Of a DNA stretch of 64,000 nt, positions 51,874 to 61,345 are shown piece by piece. The stretch spans positions 248,001 through 312,000 of the forward strand of contig NZ_AP017378.1 in the NCBI RefSeq assembly GCF_003966735.1, written 5' to 3'. Under the pieces are notes generated by a model. The model did no database searches. It saw nothing but the letters and a program-made list of their open reading frames with translations, and was not told the DNA's origin. The stretch comes from Desulfovibrio ferrophilus (GTDB lineage: Bacteria > Desulfobacterota > Desulfovibrionia > Desulfovibrionales > Desulfovibrionaceae). Every line of letters begins with the position of its first letter. The stretch's first letter is position 1. The position numbers and the translations under genes were made by a program.

Positions 51874-54258
51874 ATGCCCATGAATCCCGCTTACTGGCAC
51901 GTTGCGCTGCCCAGCGCCCCATTCACCACGCTGACCTATACCGAACCGGAGTATCTGCCCACGTCGGTCTGGGGAGCGGGGATGCGGGTTGTGGTCCCTG
52001 TGGGCGGTTCCACGCGCATGGGGATTTTGGTCAAGAGGTTCACGGAACGTCCAGCGGATCTGCCAGAGTCCGTGGCCTTGAAGACGCTGCTTTGGCCCGT
52101 GGAGCGCGAGGCTCTGCTCAGTGCCGATTACATGGCCCTGGCCGAGAATCTTGCCGCGCGACAGATGGAGCATACCGGGCGTGTGTTGGAAATTCTGTTG
52201 CCCTCGGGTGTGCGCGCCGTGACGTTTAGCTTTCGTCTTTATGACAAGCGTTTTCCGGCACGGTTGACACCCAAGGCTTTGCGCGGATTGTCGCCCGATG
52301 ACTTGCGGATTCTGGCAGCATTATGGGCCGATGGCCGAATGACCGTGGCCGCCACCAAGCGCCACGAAAAGCAGCAGGAATTCTGCTCACTGGCCCAGGA
52401 TCCGCCATGGCCCATACGTCCTACGGCCAAGCGGCAGATGGAAATCTGCGAGTATCTTTGGGACAATGGCCCCACTGCGCGGCCGATGCTGTCCAGGGAG
52501 CTGGGAGCAGGAGCCACGCAACCGCTGAATACCCTGATTTCCAACGGCCTGGTGACCGTTGGTCCTCCGCCTGAGTTCCATGAGCCCGAAGTTTGTGTGC
52601 TAGAACCCGAAGACCATTTAGTAGACGGCGATGGCGCTCCGGAAGCCACCGATGAACAGGCCCTGGCTCTGGATGATCTAGCCGCCGCCCTCTCTGATGA
52701 CACTCCGCAGGTTCGTCTGGTCCATGGAGTCACGGGCAGTGGCAAGACTCTGGTCTACCTGCGCCTTGCCGAACAGGCTGTGGCTGGGGGGCGATCGGTG
52801 TTGCTGCTGGCCCCGGAAGTGGCTCTGGCCTGTTCCCTGTATCGTGCCGCAACACAGCATTTCCCAGGCCGTTCGGTGCGTCTGTATCATGGCTATCAAC
52901 AGCCAAGCCGCCGCGAACAGGCCTTTATGGAGGTCGCAGCGTCCACCGGGCCAGAGATTATTGTGGGCACGCGCTCTGCGCTTTTTCTGCCCGTAGCTGA
53001 TCCTGCGTTCATCGTTCTGGACGAGGAACACGATGGTTCTTTCAAGCAGGAGGAGCGCCTTGCCTATCAGGCCAAGGAAGTGGCGCATTTCCTGGTGAGT
53101 CGTTCGGGTGGGCTGTTGGTGCTCGGTTCCGCCACTCCGGATGTGAAGACCTATCAGGCCGTAGAGCAGGGCGCGATCTCCAAGGTCTGCATGTCGACCC
53201 GTGTGGGTGGCAATGAGCTGCCACCTGTGGAGTTTGTTGATCTGCGCGAGAGCCCCCCTGACGAGGGCCCGTTTGCGCCCATTTCCGCCGAGTTGCTCAA
53301 GTCCACCGTTGCCCGGGGCGAGCAGGCTGTGATCATGCTCAATCGCCGGGGCTATGCTCCTGTCATGTATTGTCTGGATTGCGGCAAGGTTGCGCGGTGT
53401 TCCAACTGCGACGTGGGTTTGACCTACCACAAGTCCCGCGAGCGGTTGGTCTGCCACTACTGCGGTGCGGCTGAACCCTTCCCGCGCCTTTGCGAGTGCG
53501 GTGGCGCCAGCTATCTGCCCATGGGCGAGGGCACCGAGAATGTCGAGGAAGCCCTGGCACACCTGCTGCCGCCTGACGCAGGGGTGCTGCGCTTGGATAG
53601 GGATTCCACCCGCCGTCCCGGACGTATGGAGGCGATTCTGGCTGACTTTGCAGCGGGCAAGGCCAAGGTCTTGGTCGGCACCCAGATGCTTTCCAAGGGC
53701 CATCACTTTCCGGACGTGACCCTGGTCATCGTGGTGGACGGTGATCTTGGGCTGAATGTGCCGGATTATCGGGCTGCCGAACGTATGTTCCAGCTCATGG
53801 TGCAGGTCTCCGGTCGTGCCGGACGAGGAGACAAACCGGGCCGAGTACTCATCCAGACGCGCAACCCCGAGCATTACTGCTGGCAGTATGTGAAGCGGGT
53901 TGACTACGAGGGGTTCTTCGAAAAGGAAGTGGCGCTGCGCAAGAAGTATTCCTATCCACCGTTTACGCATCTGGCGCTGTTGCGCATGAATTACCCCGGG
54001 GATTTTGCAGGCGGGCATCAGGCCATTATGGATCTGGTCAAGATTCTGGGCAGTCTGGGCAAGGAACTGGGGATCCGTGTCCTGGGTCCGGCCCCATCCC
54101 CCATAGGACTCCTCAGAGGCCGCAAACGCTACCAGTGCCTGATCAAGGGCGGTGACTGGGCTGCCATTCGGGGTCTTTATGCTGAGGTGCGCAAGCGCTT
54201 GTCACCGCATTCGAAGATTCGCGTTTCTCTCGACCTTGACCCCGTCAACATGCTTTAG
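51874..54258 (+). CDS. priA: Primosomal replication restart helicase PriA
   Basis: The 794-residue protein restarts stalled replication forks. The N-terminal 3'-OH-binding region starts MPMNPAYWHVALP. Helicase motifs are VHGVTGSGKTLVYLRLAE (Walker A), FIVLDEEHDGSFKQEE, LGSATPDVKT and VSGRAGRGDKPGRV. The zinc cysteines include CLDCGKVARCSNC and LVCHYCG. The last pair is CEC where PriA usually has CPxC, one residue short. Length is slightly longer than in E. coli (732). Confidence 0.95.
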   Translation: MPMNPAYWHVALPSAPFTTLTYTEPEYLPTSVWGAGMRVVVPVGGSTRMGILVKRFTERPADLPESVALKTLLWPVEREALLSADYMALAENLAARQMEHTGRVLEILLPSGVRAVTFSFRLYDKRFPARLTPKALRGLSPDDLRILAALWADGRMTVAATKRHEKQQEFCSLAQDPPWPIRPTAKRQMEICEYLWDNGPTARPMLSRELGAGATQPLNTLISNGLVTVGPPPEFHEPEVCVLEPEDHLVDGDGAPEATDEQALALDDLAAALSDDTPQVRLVHGVTGSGKTLVYLRLAEQAVAGGRSVLLLAPEVALACSLYRAATQHFPGRSVRLYHGYQQPSRREQAFMEVAASTGPEIIVGTRSALFLPVADPAFIVLDEEHDGSFKQEERLAYQAKEVAHFLVSRSGGLLVLGSATPDVKTYQAVEQGAISKVCMSTRVGGNELPPVEFVDLRESPPDEGPFAPISAELLKSTVARGEQAVIMLNRRGYAPVMYCLDCGKVARCSNCDVGLTYHKSRERLVCHYCGAAEPFPRLCECGGASYLPMGEGTENVEEALAHLLPPDAGVLRLDRDSTRRPGRMEAILADFAAGKAKVLVGTQMLSKGHHFPDVTLVIVVDGDLGLNVPDYRAAERMFQLMVQVSGRAGRGDKPGRVLIQTRNPEHYCWQYVKRVDYEGFFEKEVALRKKYSYPPFTHLALLRMNYPGDFAGGHQAIMDLVKILGSLGKELGIRVLGPAPSPIGLLRGRKRYQCLIKGGDWAAIRGLYAEVRKRLSPHSKIRVSLDLDPVNML

Positions 54259-54498
54259 GGGCGCATCGTTCGGTCGAACTGACCTGCATTCGGTGCTTTT
54301 GAACGGCTGAATACAGCGTTAGCCTCCATCGACATGGCGCCGCCATGCCTGCTTCGGCTTCCTCGTCTTCTCCTCATTCAAAAGAACCTCGGTGCGACGG
54401 CCAGCCTCCCTCGCGATGCGTTGTTGATTATAATCCTGCGGAGAAGGGGTATCTTGTGCTTTTAAGGGATTTTCTTGCCTCTGGGGGAAGGAGGAAAT

Positions 54499-55440
54499 CT
54501 ATTTCTTCGGTTGGAACTGGGGCATGCGTGACGCCAGGAAGATGCCGCCGATGATGCTAGCACCACCCACGAAGTGGAACCAGCCCACGGGCTCGCCCAG
54601 CAGCAACCACGCTTCGAGGCCGCTGAACAGCGGCAGACTGTAGTAGACCATTCCCGCCTGCGCAGGGCCGATGCGGCTGACCGCGCCATTCCAGCACATA
54701 TAGGCCACAAGCGAGGCTCCAAGCCCGATGTAGAGGACTGATCCCATGATGGGGGAGGTGAGTTCCGGCAGGCCGTAGCGCAATATTTCCCATGCTGCCC
54801 ACGGGGTCAGCATGACCAGGCCCATGCCGAAACTGGCGGCCAGGAACGCCGTTGCCCCAATGTCTTTCGGTTTGATGCGCACCATGATGGAATAAGCCGC
54901 AAATAATGCGGCTGCCAGCAGCATCCACAGATCACCTTCGGCATAGTTCATCTCAAACAACAGGCTCAGGTTGCCACGGGTGATGATGAGCACGACGCCT
55001 CCAATGGCCGCCACAACTCCCCATAATTTATTGCGCGTGATGGGGTCGCCCAGGAACATGCGTGCGAAGAGGATGATGAAAACGGGGGAGGACGTGGAAA
55101 TGAGCGCCATATTCAGGGCTTCAGTCGTTCGTCCGGCCATGTAGATGACGGTGTTGAAGACGGTGATTCCGATCAACGACGTTGCCATCAGATATTTGAA
55201 ATGTTTCCTGATGATTTGGCGCTCCCGCCAAAGGGCCCTCGCCGCAAAGGGCAGCAGAATGACCAGTGCAGTGACCCAGCGCATGAACGCCAATGTGGCG
55301 GGGTGAACCAGTTGGCCCATCCCTCGTGAGACAATGAAATTGCCGGACCAGATAACGGTCGAGACCAAGGCCAGGCAGATTCCCAGTATCAGTGGGTTCA
55401 TGGCTCCGGGCGTAGATGGCATCGTGGTTGGTTGGCTCAA
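54499..55440 (-). CDS. DMT-superfamily (EamA) permease
   Basis: The 313-residue inner-membrane protein has ten predicted helices in two EamA halves (ALVSTVIWSGNFIVSRGM; ALFAAYSIMVRIKPKDIG; VLYIGLGASLVAYMCWNGAV). Such carriers export or import amino acids, nucleotides or other metabolites; the substrate is not predictable. A second start at codon 14 is possible. It faces priA; the 240 bases between hold no recognisable gene. Confidence 0.88.
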   Translation of the reverse strand: MSQPTTMPSTPGAMNPLILGICLALVSTVIWSGNFIVSRGMGQLVHPATLAFMRWVTALVILLPFAARALWRERQIIRKHFKYLMATSLIGITVFNTVIYMAGRTTEALNMALISTSSPVFIILFARMFLGDPITRNKLWGVVAAIGGVVLIITRGNLSLLFEMNYAEGDLWMLLAAALFAAYSIMVRIKPKDIGATAFLAASFGMGLVMLTPWAAWEILRYGLPELTSPIMGSVLYIGLGASLVAYMCWNGAVSRIGPAQAGMVYYSLPLFSGLEAWLLLGEPVGWFHFVGGASIIGGIFLASRMPQFQPKK

Positions 55441-55518
55441 GTGGTTCTCTCGCTTTGCAGGCTGGGGATGGAAACGGTAAGTCGTTTTTGGATGGTGTGG
55501 GGGAGCGATTCGACGGAG

Positions 55519-56253
55519 TTAGGCTTCCACTGCGCTCTTGATGACCATCATCACGCCCAGGACAAGGATCATTGCCATGTACAACTGGCGGTAGCCACCT
55601 TCACCCAGGCGCTTATACAGCGCGCGGCCGGCCATGACGCCGACGAGCAGAAATGGCAGGCATACTGCGGCCAGATGGGTGACCTCTGGGGTAATCAACC
55701 CCTGATAGGCCTGTGTGGCGACCACGGCCAATCCTGTCGTGAAAAAGAAGGCGATAAGTGTGCCTTTGACCATGTCCTTGTTCCAGGGCTGGAGTGAGGT
55801 GTAGACCAGAATCGGCGGTCCCTGGGAATTCAGCGCGCCTCCCAGGCAGCCAGCAACGAATCCGGCGCAGACCATCCAGGCGCGGCTGAGGACTCGTGGC
55901 GCAGGTTTGGCCAGCCATTGGTACAGCGCGTAGCCAACCAGGATCACACCCAGACTCCCCTGGAGCAGGCGTACGTCCAGCCACGTCAACAGCCAGACGC
56001 CTACTGGAATTCCCGGTAGGGAAAACAGGGTCAGGGGCAAAACACTCTTCTTCCAATCCGCCTTGAATCGATGCTGCGAAAGAATGATCAGGTTCAGGGC
56101 CTGAGCCAGCAGCACGAGTGTGGGGACAGCTACTCGGAAATCCAGCAGCAAGGCCAGCAGGGGCAGAGAAAAAAAGGCGAAGCCAAAGCCCGCTGTGCCC
56201 TGAATGAAGGCGGCTACGAGCACTACGGTTGCGACGATGGAAGTGGTCAACAT
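55519..56253 (-). CDS. TauE/SafE family permease
   Basis: The 244-residue membrane protein has eight or so helices and the family pattern FIQGTAGFGFAFFSLPLLAL at the start and GGALNSQGPPILVYTSLQ in the middle. The family exports sulfite, sulfoacetate or related organic sulfur compounds, which suits a sulfate reducer, but the substrate is unproven. It lies 27 bases downstream of the Smr gene and may be co-transcribed with it. Confidence 0.88.
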   Translation of the reverse strand: MLTTSIVATVVLVAAFIQGTAGFGFAFFSLPLLALLLDFRVAVPTLVLLAQALNLIILSQHRFKADWKKSVLPLTLFSLPGIPVGVWLLTWLDVRLLQGSLGVILVGYALYQWLAKPAPRVLSRAWMVCAGFVAGCLGGALNSQGPPILVYTSLQPWNKDMVKGTLIAFFFTTGLAVVATQAYQGLITPEVTHLAAVCLPFLLVGVMAGRALYKRLGEGGYRQLYMAMILVLGVMMVIKSAVEA

Positions 56254-56280
56254 GATCGAACCGTGAACCCCAGCAAACCT

Positions 56281-57249
56281 TTATTCATAGAGAGACCAGT
56301 CCTTGGGGATGCGGTCCCAGTGGACTTTGCCCAGGGACTTTTTGAATTTGCGCAGCAGGACGTATAACGCACCTGCACCACCGTCGCGGGGTTGGGCGGT
56401 GACAAAGGCCAGCACAACGCGCCGGAGGGGTTCGTGGGTCAGCCAGGTCTGGACCTCGTCGCGCAGGATGCCTCGTCCCTCCGGGGAGTTCTTGCCTCGC
56501 CCGGTCACGATGATCAAATGCCGTTTGCCCATGGTGTAACTTTTGCGGATGAACTCCACGGTGGCAAGAAGCGCCTGATCCACGTTCATTCCGTGCAGAT
56601 CCAGATGTGCCTCTGTGGCGTAGGCACCGGCTCGCAGCTTGTTGAAGATCTTGGGGTCCAGGCCCTCCACGTGTCCGTGCTGGTACTCGGAGGTAAACTC
56701 CAACTGGAAGTCGATCTTGCCGCGTACGAGATCGCGCAGGTGTTCACGGGCCAGCGCATCGGAGCTTTTGGCCTTCTTGGGCTCGGGCGGCACGGCTTCC
56801 TTGGGCAGATCACGGCCTTTGCCATCCATGGGAGCCACATCGCCCATGGCCTGCATGAACATGCTGTCGTCCTCTTCATTGACGACAGGCTCGTGGGAAG
56901 GTGCCTGGGGGGCAATATCCACAGGCTTGGAAGCCGGGGGAGAGGTCTTCGATGAGTCCCCTTTGTTCTTGCGACGTTCCTCGTCCTGCTTGAGCAGTGC
57001 CCCAAAGGTCACGTCTCCATCGGCCTCGCGCAGGGCTGCACGATTCTTGCGTTGGATGGTTTTGGCTCCGCTCATGGCCCGTCGGAACAATTCGTCCTCA
57101 TTTTCATAGGGGGTCTGGGCCGGTTCCGGCGGCGGTGTGAGGTTGGCCTTGCGCCTGCTGGATTTTGTCCCTTTTCCGGTGTCGGAATCGGGAAGGTCCA
57201 GCTTGGCCTTTTTCAATTTTTGGAATGGATTGTTGAATTCATCGCTCAT
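56281..57249 (-). CDS. Smr-domain protein
   Basis: The 322-residue protein has a long, charged, low-complexity N-terminal half (about 1-170, K/P/E-rich) and a C-terminal Smr domain (about 215-322) with HLDLHGMNVDQAL (LDxHG), LIIVTGRGKNSPEGRGIL (TGxG) and the family end. Smr domains are nucleases or nucleic-acid binders related to MutS2 and linked to ribosome rescue. No MutS part is present. GGAGAT precedes the ATG. Confidence 0.88.
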   Translation of the reverse strand: MSDEFNNPFQKLKKAKLDLPDSDTGKGTKSSRRKANLTPPPEPAQTPYENEDELFRRAMSGAKTIQRKNRAALREADGDVTFGALLKQDEERRKNKGDSSKTSPPASKPVDIAPQAPSHEPVVNEEDDSMFMQAMGDVAPMDGKGRDLPKEAVPPEPKKAKSSDALAREHLRDLVRGKIDFQLEFTSEYQHGHVEGLDPKIFNKLRAGAYATEAHLDLHGMNVDQALLATVEFIRKSYTMGKRHLIIVTGRGKNSPEGRGILRDEVQTWLTHEPLRRVVLAFVTAQPRDGGAGALYVLLRKFKKSLGKVHWDRIPKDWSLYE

Positions 57250-57305
57250 GATTATCTCCGGAGGGGGATTCTATGCGTGGCGGGTCTTGTGTCAAGCTGG
57301 ATTCG

Positions 57306-58658
57306 CTAGGCACTGGTTTCCAGGCGCGTAAGCACCCTGCGGGCGTAGGCCCATGAATAGACAGCGGCGGTAGAGTTGATGGCCACAATGCTCCACCAGA
57401 TGGCAGCCACACCGAAGTCCATGACTCCTGTCAGCATCCAGAAGAGCGTGACTGGGGCAATGAGCTGGCGCCAGAGTCCCATCCACAGGGCGAACATGGG
57501 ACGCTTGAGTCCCTGAAGCATGGCCACGCTGACGAAGAGCACCACATAGGCGTAGAGTAGAAATGCCATGATGCGCAGGAAATGGATGCCTTCGGCCTGA
57601 ACCTGCGGGTCGGCAGTGAAAGCCTGCATCAGCGGCGCTGCGGTAAGGAAGACGATAATTCCGCCGGGCAGCATCATCCATGCGCCGTAAATCAGAGCTT
57701 TTCGCAGGATTTCATGCACCCGTTCCAGTTTGTTTGCGCCAAGGTTCTGAGCCGTCAGGGTTAGGGTGGCGATGTTCAGCCCGATGGTGGGCATCAGGAC
57801 GATCTGTTCCACTCGGGTGGCGACACCATAGGCCGCTACCGTCGTCTGCCCGAACCGGGATACGAAATAGGTGATGATGAAAATGCCCAGGCCGATGGTG
57901 ACATAGTTGAATCCGGCGGGCAGGCTCTGGCGGGCGATGTCGGCGAATGGTCTGGCTTTGGGGAACCAGCCGCCGGAATCCGGCACCGAGTAAACCCCGG
58001 TGCGGTAAGCTTTGGTTCCAAGATAGAGCGCGCCTACGGCTTGGCAGAGGATGGTTGCTGCGGCAATGCCCGTGATTCCCATGGCGGGAAGTCCAAAACC
58101 GCCATAGATGAACCACGGATCGAGCCCGATGTTGGCGGCGGATGAGGCCATGAGCATGTTGCGAAAGCTTTTGGTGTCACCCTGAGCCTGGAGTACGGCG
58201 TTGAAAACATAGATCAGTATGGGGAAAATACTCAGCCCGAAGATGGGCAGCATGTATTGCAGGCAGGCTTCCAGATACTCATCTTGTGCCCCGAGAAGAC
58301 CGAACAGCGGTCGCGCACCGAACAGGCCGATCAATGTCAGTAGGATGGTGGTCAGCAGGCCGAAGATCAATCCCTGCCGAGCGTATTCACCGGCCTGTTG
58401 CCTATCCCCTGAGCCCAGAGCCGCTCCGATCAGGGCTGTGCTGCCCACCTGCAGCCCGCTGCCCACGGAGATAACCACGAAGAAGACCGGGAAGGCCAGC
58501 GATAGGGCTGCCTGTGCCGTTGTTCCGATGAGCCCCGCGTAATAGGTGTCCACCACGTTGAACATTGTGTGAAAGAAAAAACCGACGCTGGCGGGTATAG
58601 CGATTTTGCGGATGCATTCGGGGATGGCGCAGGAGGTGAGGCTGTTGTCGATATTCAC
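57306..58658 (-). CDS. MATE family efflux transporter
   Basis: The 450-residue inner-membrane protein has about 12 helices and the MATE halves: FFFHTMFNVVDTYYAGLIG, GSTALIGAALGSGDRQQAGEY, and in the second half VATRVEQIVLMPTIGLNIAT and TAQNLGANKLERV. MATE pumps export cationic drugs and metabolites with sodium or protons. It starts a minus-strand run with the Smr and TauE genes (56 bases to Smr). Confidence 0.93.
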   Translation of the reverse strand: MNIDNSLTSCAIPECIRKIAIPASVGFFFHTMFNVVDTYYAGLIGTTAQAALSLAFPVFFVVISVGSGLQVGSTALIGAALGSGDRQQAGEYARQGLIFGLLTTILLTLIGLFGARPLFGLLGAQDEYLEACLQYMLPIFGLSIFPILIYVFNAVLQAQGDTKSFRNMLMASSAANIGLDPWFIYGGFGLPAMGITGIAAATILCQAVGALYLGTKAYRTGVYSVPDSGGWFPKARPFADIARQSLPAGFNYVTIGLGIFIITYFVSRFGQTTVAAYGVATRVEQIVLMPTIGLNIATLTLTAQNLGANKLERVHEILRKALIYGAWMMLPGGIIVFLTAAPLMQAFTADPQVQAEGIHFLRIMAFLLYAYVVLFVSVAMLQGLKRPMFALWMGLWRQLIAPVTLFWMLTGVMDFGVAAIWWSIVAINSTAAVYSWAYARRVLTRLETSA

Positions 58659-59009
58659 GAAAATACCTTGCAGGCTTGTGCATTGAGTCTTGCGTTCAAC
58701 TCACCGCTCTCGCTGCCCAGCAAGAGAATAGGGCGTGGCCCCGGGCTGGTGGTGAATGATGATAGCGCAAGGGGATGGCGAGTTATGAAACTCAGAGTAC
58801 CTGCCATTGTCTTTGGCTGCAATGATAGAGCAGGCCAGCCTTTTGTGTTGGGCTTCACGCGGTTGCCGATGCCTGTTAGAATTCAGTTGGTCTTGCTGCC
58901 TGTGGGCGCAGCCCAGCAGACTTGCTATTGTAAAGATATACGGTGAGTTGGCCGAAAGGATAAAGAGATTCATTGACCAGACGCCAACCCTGCCTCACGG
59001 AGATCGACG
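58659..59009. other. Intergenic region with no gene found
   Basis: These 350 bases separate two divergent genes. No RNA gene or strong hairpin is recognised. A TTGCTA...TAAAGATATA stretch around 58920-58940 may be the promoter of the following gene. Confidence 0.4.
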
Positions 59010-60167
59010 ATGAAACGTTTGATTTGTGCCGCCGTTGCTGCCTTTGTCGTAGCCGCTGCCGTACTTGCCCCCGCAGCGGCCTGGGCCGCCAACGATCGCA
59101 AGGTTGTCTTTGCCTTTGATCGTAAGTTCATGCCGTTTTCCTATGTTCGGAATCAGGTCCCCACCGGGTTTGAGGTGGAACTATTTACGGCTGTACTCGA
59201 AGGCTCTGGCCTGGGCATCGAATACAAGCCTATGCGTGATTGGGAACGGGCTCAGGCGGAATTGTCCGGAGGGTTGATTCAGGTCGCGGCGGGCATGACC
59301 AAGACTCCGCTTCGGGAGAAGGTGTTCATCTTCCCCGAGACCCCCACCATGACTCTGGATCTCAAGTTCTTTGCCAATCAGACCTCCAATTATACCCACG
59401 TGGGCCAACTCAGGGGCCAGACCATCGCCGCCATTCGTGATTCACTCTATCAGCGCCTGCTTCAGGAATTTGGTGGCGTGAAGATCAAACTCTATGAGGA
59501 CGGCGAGCAAGCCCTGAAAGCGGTGCTGTCGGGCGATGCCGCTGCATATTTCGGTACCGACAAGATCGCCCGCGACATCATTGCTCGCAAGAACATGAAA
59601 AATCTGGTGGTTATCGGCTCCACGGTTCGTTCCGTGCCAGTCTACTATGCCCTCTACAAGGGGGAGACCGGGCTGCGCGATCTCATGGACAGGGGGCTCA
59701 AGCGACTGATGGTCAACGGTGAATATGACCGCATTTACCGCAAGTGGTTTGTGCCCGAGATGACCACCTCGGACATGGGCCGCCTGGTGGCCGAGGCCAA
59801 GAAGGTCCTGCCCATGGCTTATGCGCCGCACAGCGGGAAGCCCGAGGCCGCTGCCGTACTCACACGTTCGGGAGCTGTTTTCGTTGGAGCCAATATCGAG
59901 AATGCAGCCCCCGGTGCAGGAATAGGGGCTCTGGAAGTGGCTTTGACCAAGGCTGTTTCCGCCGGACAGCTCCAGATCTATGCGGCCGTGAAGATTTCGC
60001 GGACCGGGTTGGTCCTGCCGCCTTCGGCCGCTGAACGCCAGCTCCTGTGGGAGTACGGTCGGAGCGTGCTTGTTCTGCTGGAACCCAACCGTGGTGAATA
60101 CGAGGCCTGGTCACTGCCCAAACTGCTGCCGTTCCCGGACAGAATGCCCGGAATGCCTGGGTCCTGA
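59010..60167 (+). CDS. Exported solute-binding protein fused to a zinc-less cytidine deaminase domain
   Basis: The 385-residue protein has a cleavable signal (1-26, ending AAAWA), an SBP_bac_3 domain (about 30-255: FMPFSYVRNQVPTGFEVELF, AAYFGTDKIARDII, RIYRKWF) and a C-terminal segment (about 258-375) that follows bacterial cytidine deaminase almost without gaps: AYAPHS, AAVLTRSGAVFVGANIENAA, ALTKAVSAG. All three zinc cysteines are replaced (Bacillus Cys53, 86, 89 correspond to Gly306, Ser339, Glu342), and the catalytic Glu55 by Leu308. The ribose-contact pair N and E in NIENAA is kept (Asn295, Glu297). It therefore looks like a periplasmic, inactive, possibly nucleoside-binding module. No ABC permease is adjacent; glk follows after 61 bases. 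Confidence 0.85.
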   Translation: MKRLICAAVAAFVVAAAVLAPAAAWAANDRKVVFAFDRKFMPFSYVRNQVPTGFEVELFTAVLEGSGLGIEYKPMRDWERAQAELSGGLIQVAAGMTKTPLREKVFIFPETPTMTLDLKFFANQTSNYTHVGQLRGQTIAAIRDSLYQRLLQEFGGVKIKLYEDGEQALKAVLSGDAAAYFGTDKIARDIIARKNMKNLVVIGSTVRSVPVYYALYKGETGLRDLMDRGLKRLMVNGEYDRIYRKWFVPEMTTSDMGRLVAEAKKVLPMAYAPHSGKPEAAAVLTRSGAVFVGANIENAAPGAGIGALEVALTKAVSAGQLQIYAAVKISRTGLVLPPSAAERQLLWEYGRSVLVLLEPNRGEYEAWSLPKLLPFPDRMPGMPGS

Positions 60168-60228
60168 CCGATACGCCAGCCATCATTGTCAGGGCAGGGG
60201 CGCTTGCGCACCAAGGAGGGGAGAACCC

Positions 60229-61182
60229 ATGACGAAGATTCTTGCTGCTGATATTGGTGGCACCAATAGTCGTTTTGCCGTGTTTGAGGGGCGGGAAGGA
60301 TCTCTCGAAATGGAAACCTCGGTCTGGTTTTCCACCACCGATGCTGCCGACTTCGGGCACCTGTTGATTCTTCTGGAAGACAGTGATTTTCCCTTGCGGC
60401 CCTGCGATGCCGATTATGTGGCCCTGGCAGTGGCTGGCCCGGTGCTCGGGGGCAACTCTTGCAATCCTCCCAATATCGCGTGGGAAGTGGACCTCTCGGA
60501 AGCTCGGGAGAAGTACGGCTTTTCGCGTTACATTCTGATCAATGATTTTGCGGCCCAGGCCTTTGCCGTGCGCACAGCGGTGATGGGCAAGGCTCTGGAT
60601 ATTCTGCCAGGACAACCTGACGAACAGAGCGTTGTGGGAGTGATCGGTGCTGGCACGGGACTTGGCAAAGCAGCCCTTGTACCGGATGGACGGGGCCGCT
60701 GGCTGGCTCTGTCCACCGAAGGCGGTCATAGCTTGTTCCCTTTCTCTGGTCGTAGGGAGTTCGATTTTCAGCGTTTCATGATGGAACGTTGTGACCGCCA
60801 GCAGATTATTGGGGATTTGGTCCTGTCCGGGGGCGGCTTGTCCTCGATTCATGCCTTCCATACTGGTGATGAGCTTGCCCCCGCTGAGGTTGTGGCTGCA
60901 TTTGATCGTCATCCCGAAGTTCTGGAGTGGGCGGCCCGGTTCTATGGCAGGGCCTGCCGCCATCTGGCCCTTGATTTGATGGCCACGGGCGGGATTGTCG
61001 TCAGCGGAGGAGTTGCCGCCAAGGCCACGGAGCTAGTTGAACATGATTCCTTTGGGGCCGAATTCAGAAATTCGGAAACCCATCGGGATTTGTTGGCCGG
61101 GATTCCGGTGCGTCTGAACAGGTGCGAGGATTCCGGTCTGTGGGGGGCGGCTTTTTCGGCTTGGCAGCAATGCGTTGCTTAA
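60229..61182 (+). CDS. glk: Glucokinase
   Basis: The 317-residue kinase phosphorylates glucose with ATP. It has the N-terminal phosphate loop ILAADIGGTNSRFAVFE, the glucose site ILINDFAAQAFAV, VIGAGTGLGKAALVPD and STEGGHSLFPF, followed by GIVVSGGVAAK. It belongs to the bacterial Glk rather than the ROK group, which has CXCGXXGC zinc motifs. AAGGAGGGG precedes the ATG at 60229. Confidence 0.92.
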   Translation: MTKILAADIGGTNSRFAVFEGREGSLEMETSVWFSTTDAADFGHLLILLEDSDFPLRPCDADYVALAVAGPVLGGNSCNPPNIAWEVDLSEAREKYGFSRYILINDFAAQAFAVRTAVMGKALDILPGQPDEQSVVGVIGAGTGLGKAALVPDGRGRWLALSTEGGHSLFPFSGRREFDFQRFMMERCDRQQIIGDLVLSGGGLSSIHAFHTGDELAPAEVVAAFDRHPEVLEWAARFYGRACRHLALDLMATGGIVVSGGVAAKATELVEHDSFGAEFRNSETHRDLLAGIPVRLNRCEDSGLWGAAFSAWQQCVA

Positions 61183-61345
61183 AGGCAATGTCGTTGATCT
61201 GCGAATTGCGCAGAGCCTTACCAGGGCTGAGTTGCTGAACGATTACAATTCTTGATCTGTTGACTTTCTTCTTGCCTGTATCTTATATATAATGCCTCAT
61301 TGTGCATGTATTTTAGTCATTTTATCGATACAGGGGGGGAGTGTT

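Noticed and set aside
54345-54554. Small plus-strand frame between priA and the DMT permease
   Set aside because: Serine/arginine-rich low-quality translation, no ribosome-binding site, and it runs into the permease antisense.
44446-61247. A 15-base match (TGCTGAACGATTACA) found near 44446 and near 61232
   Set aside because: One or two such matches are expected by chance in 64 kb; there is no extended similarity around them.
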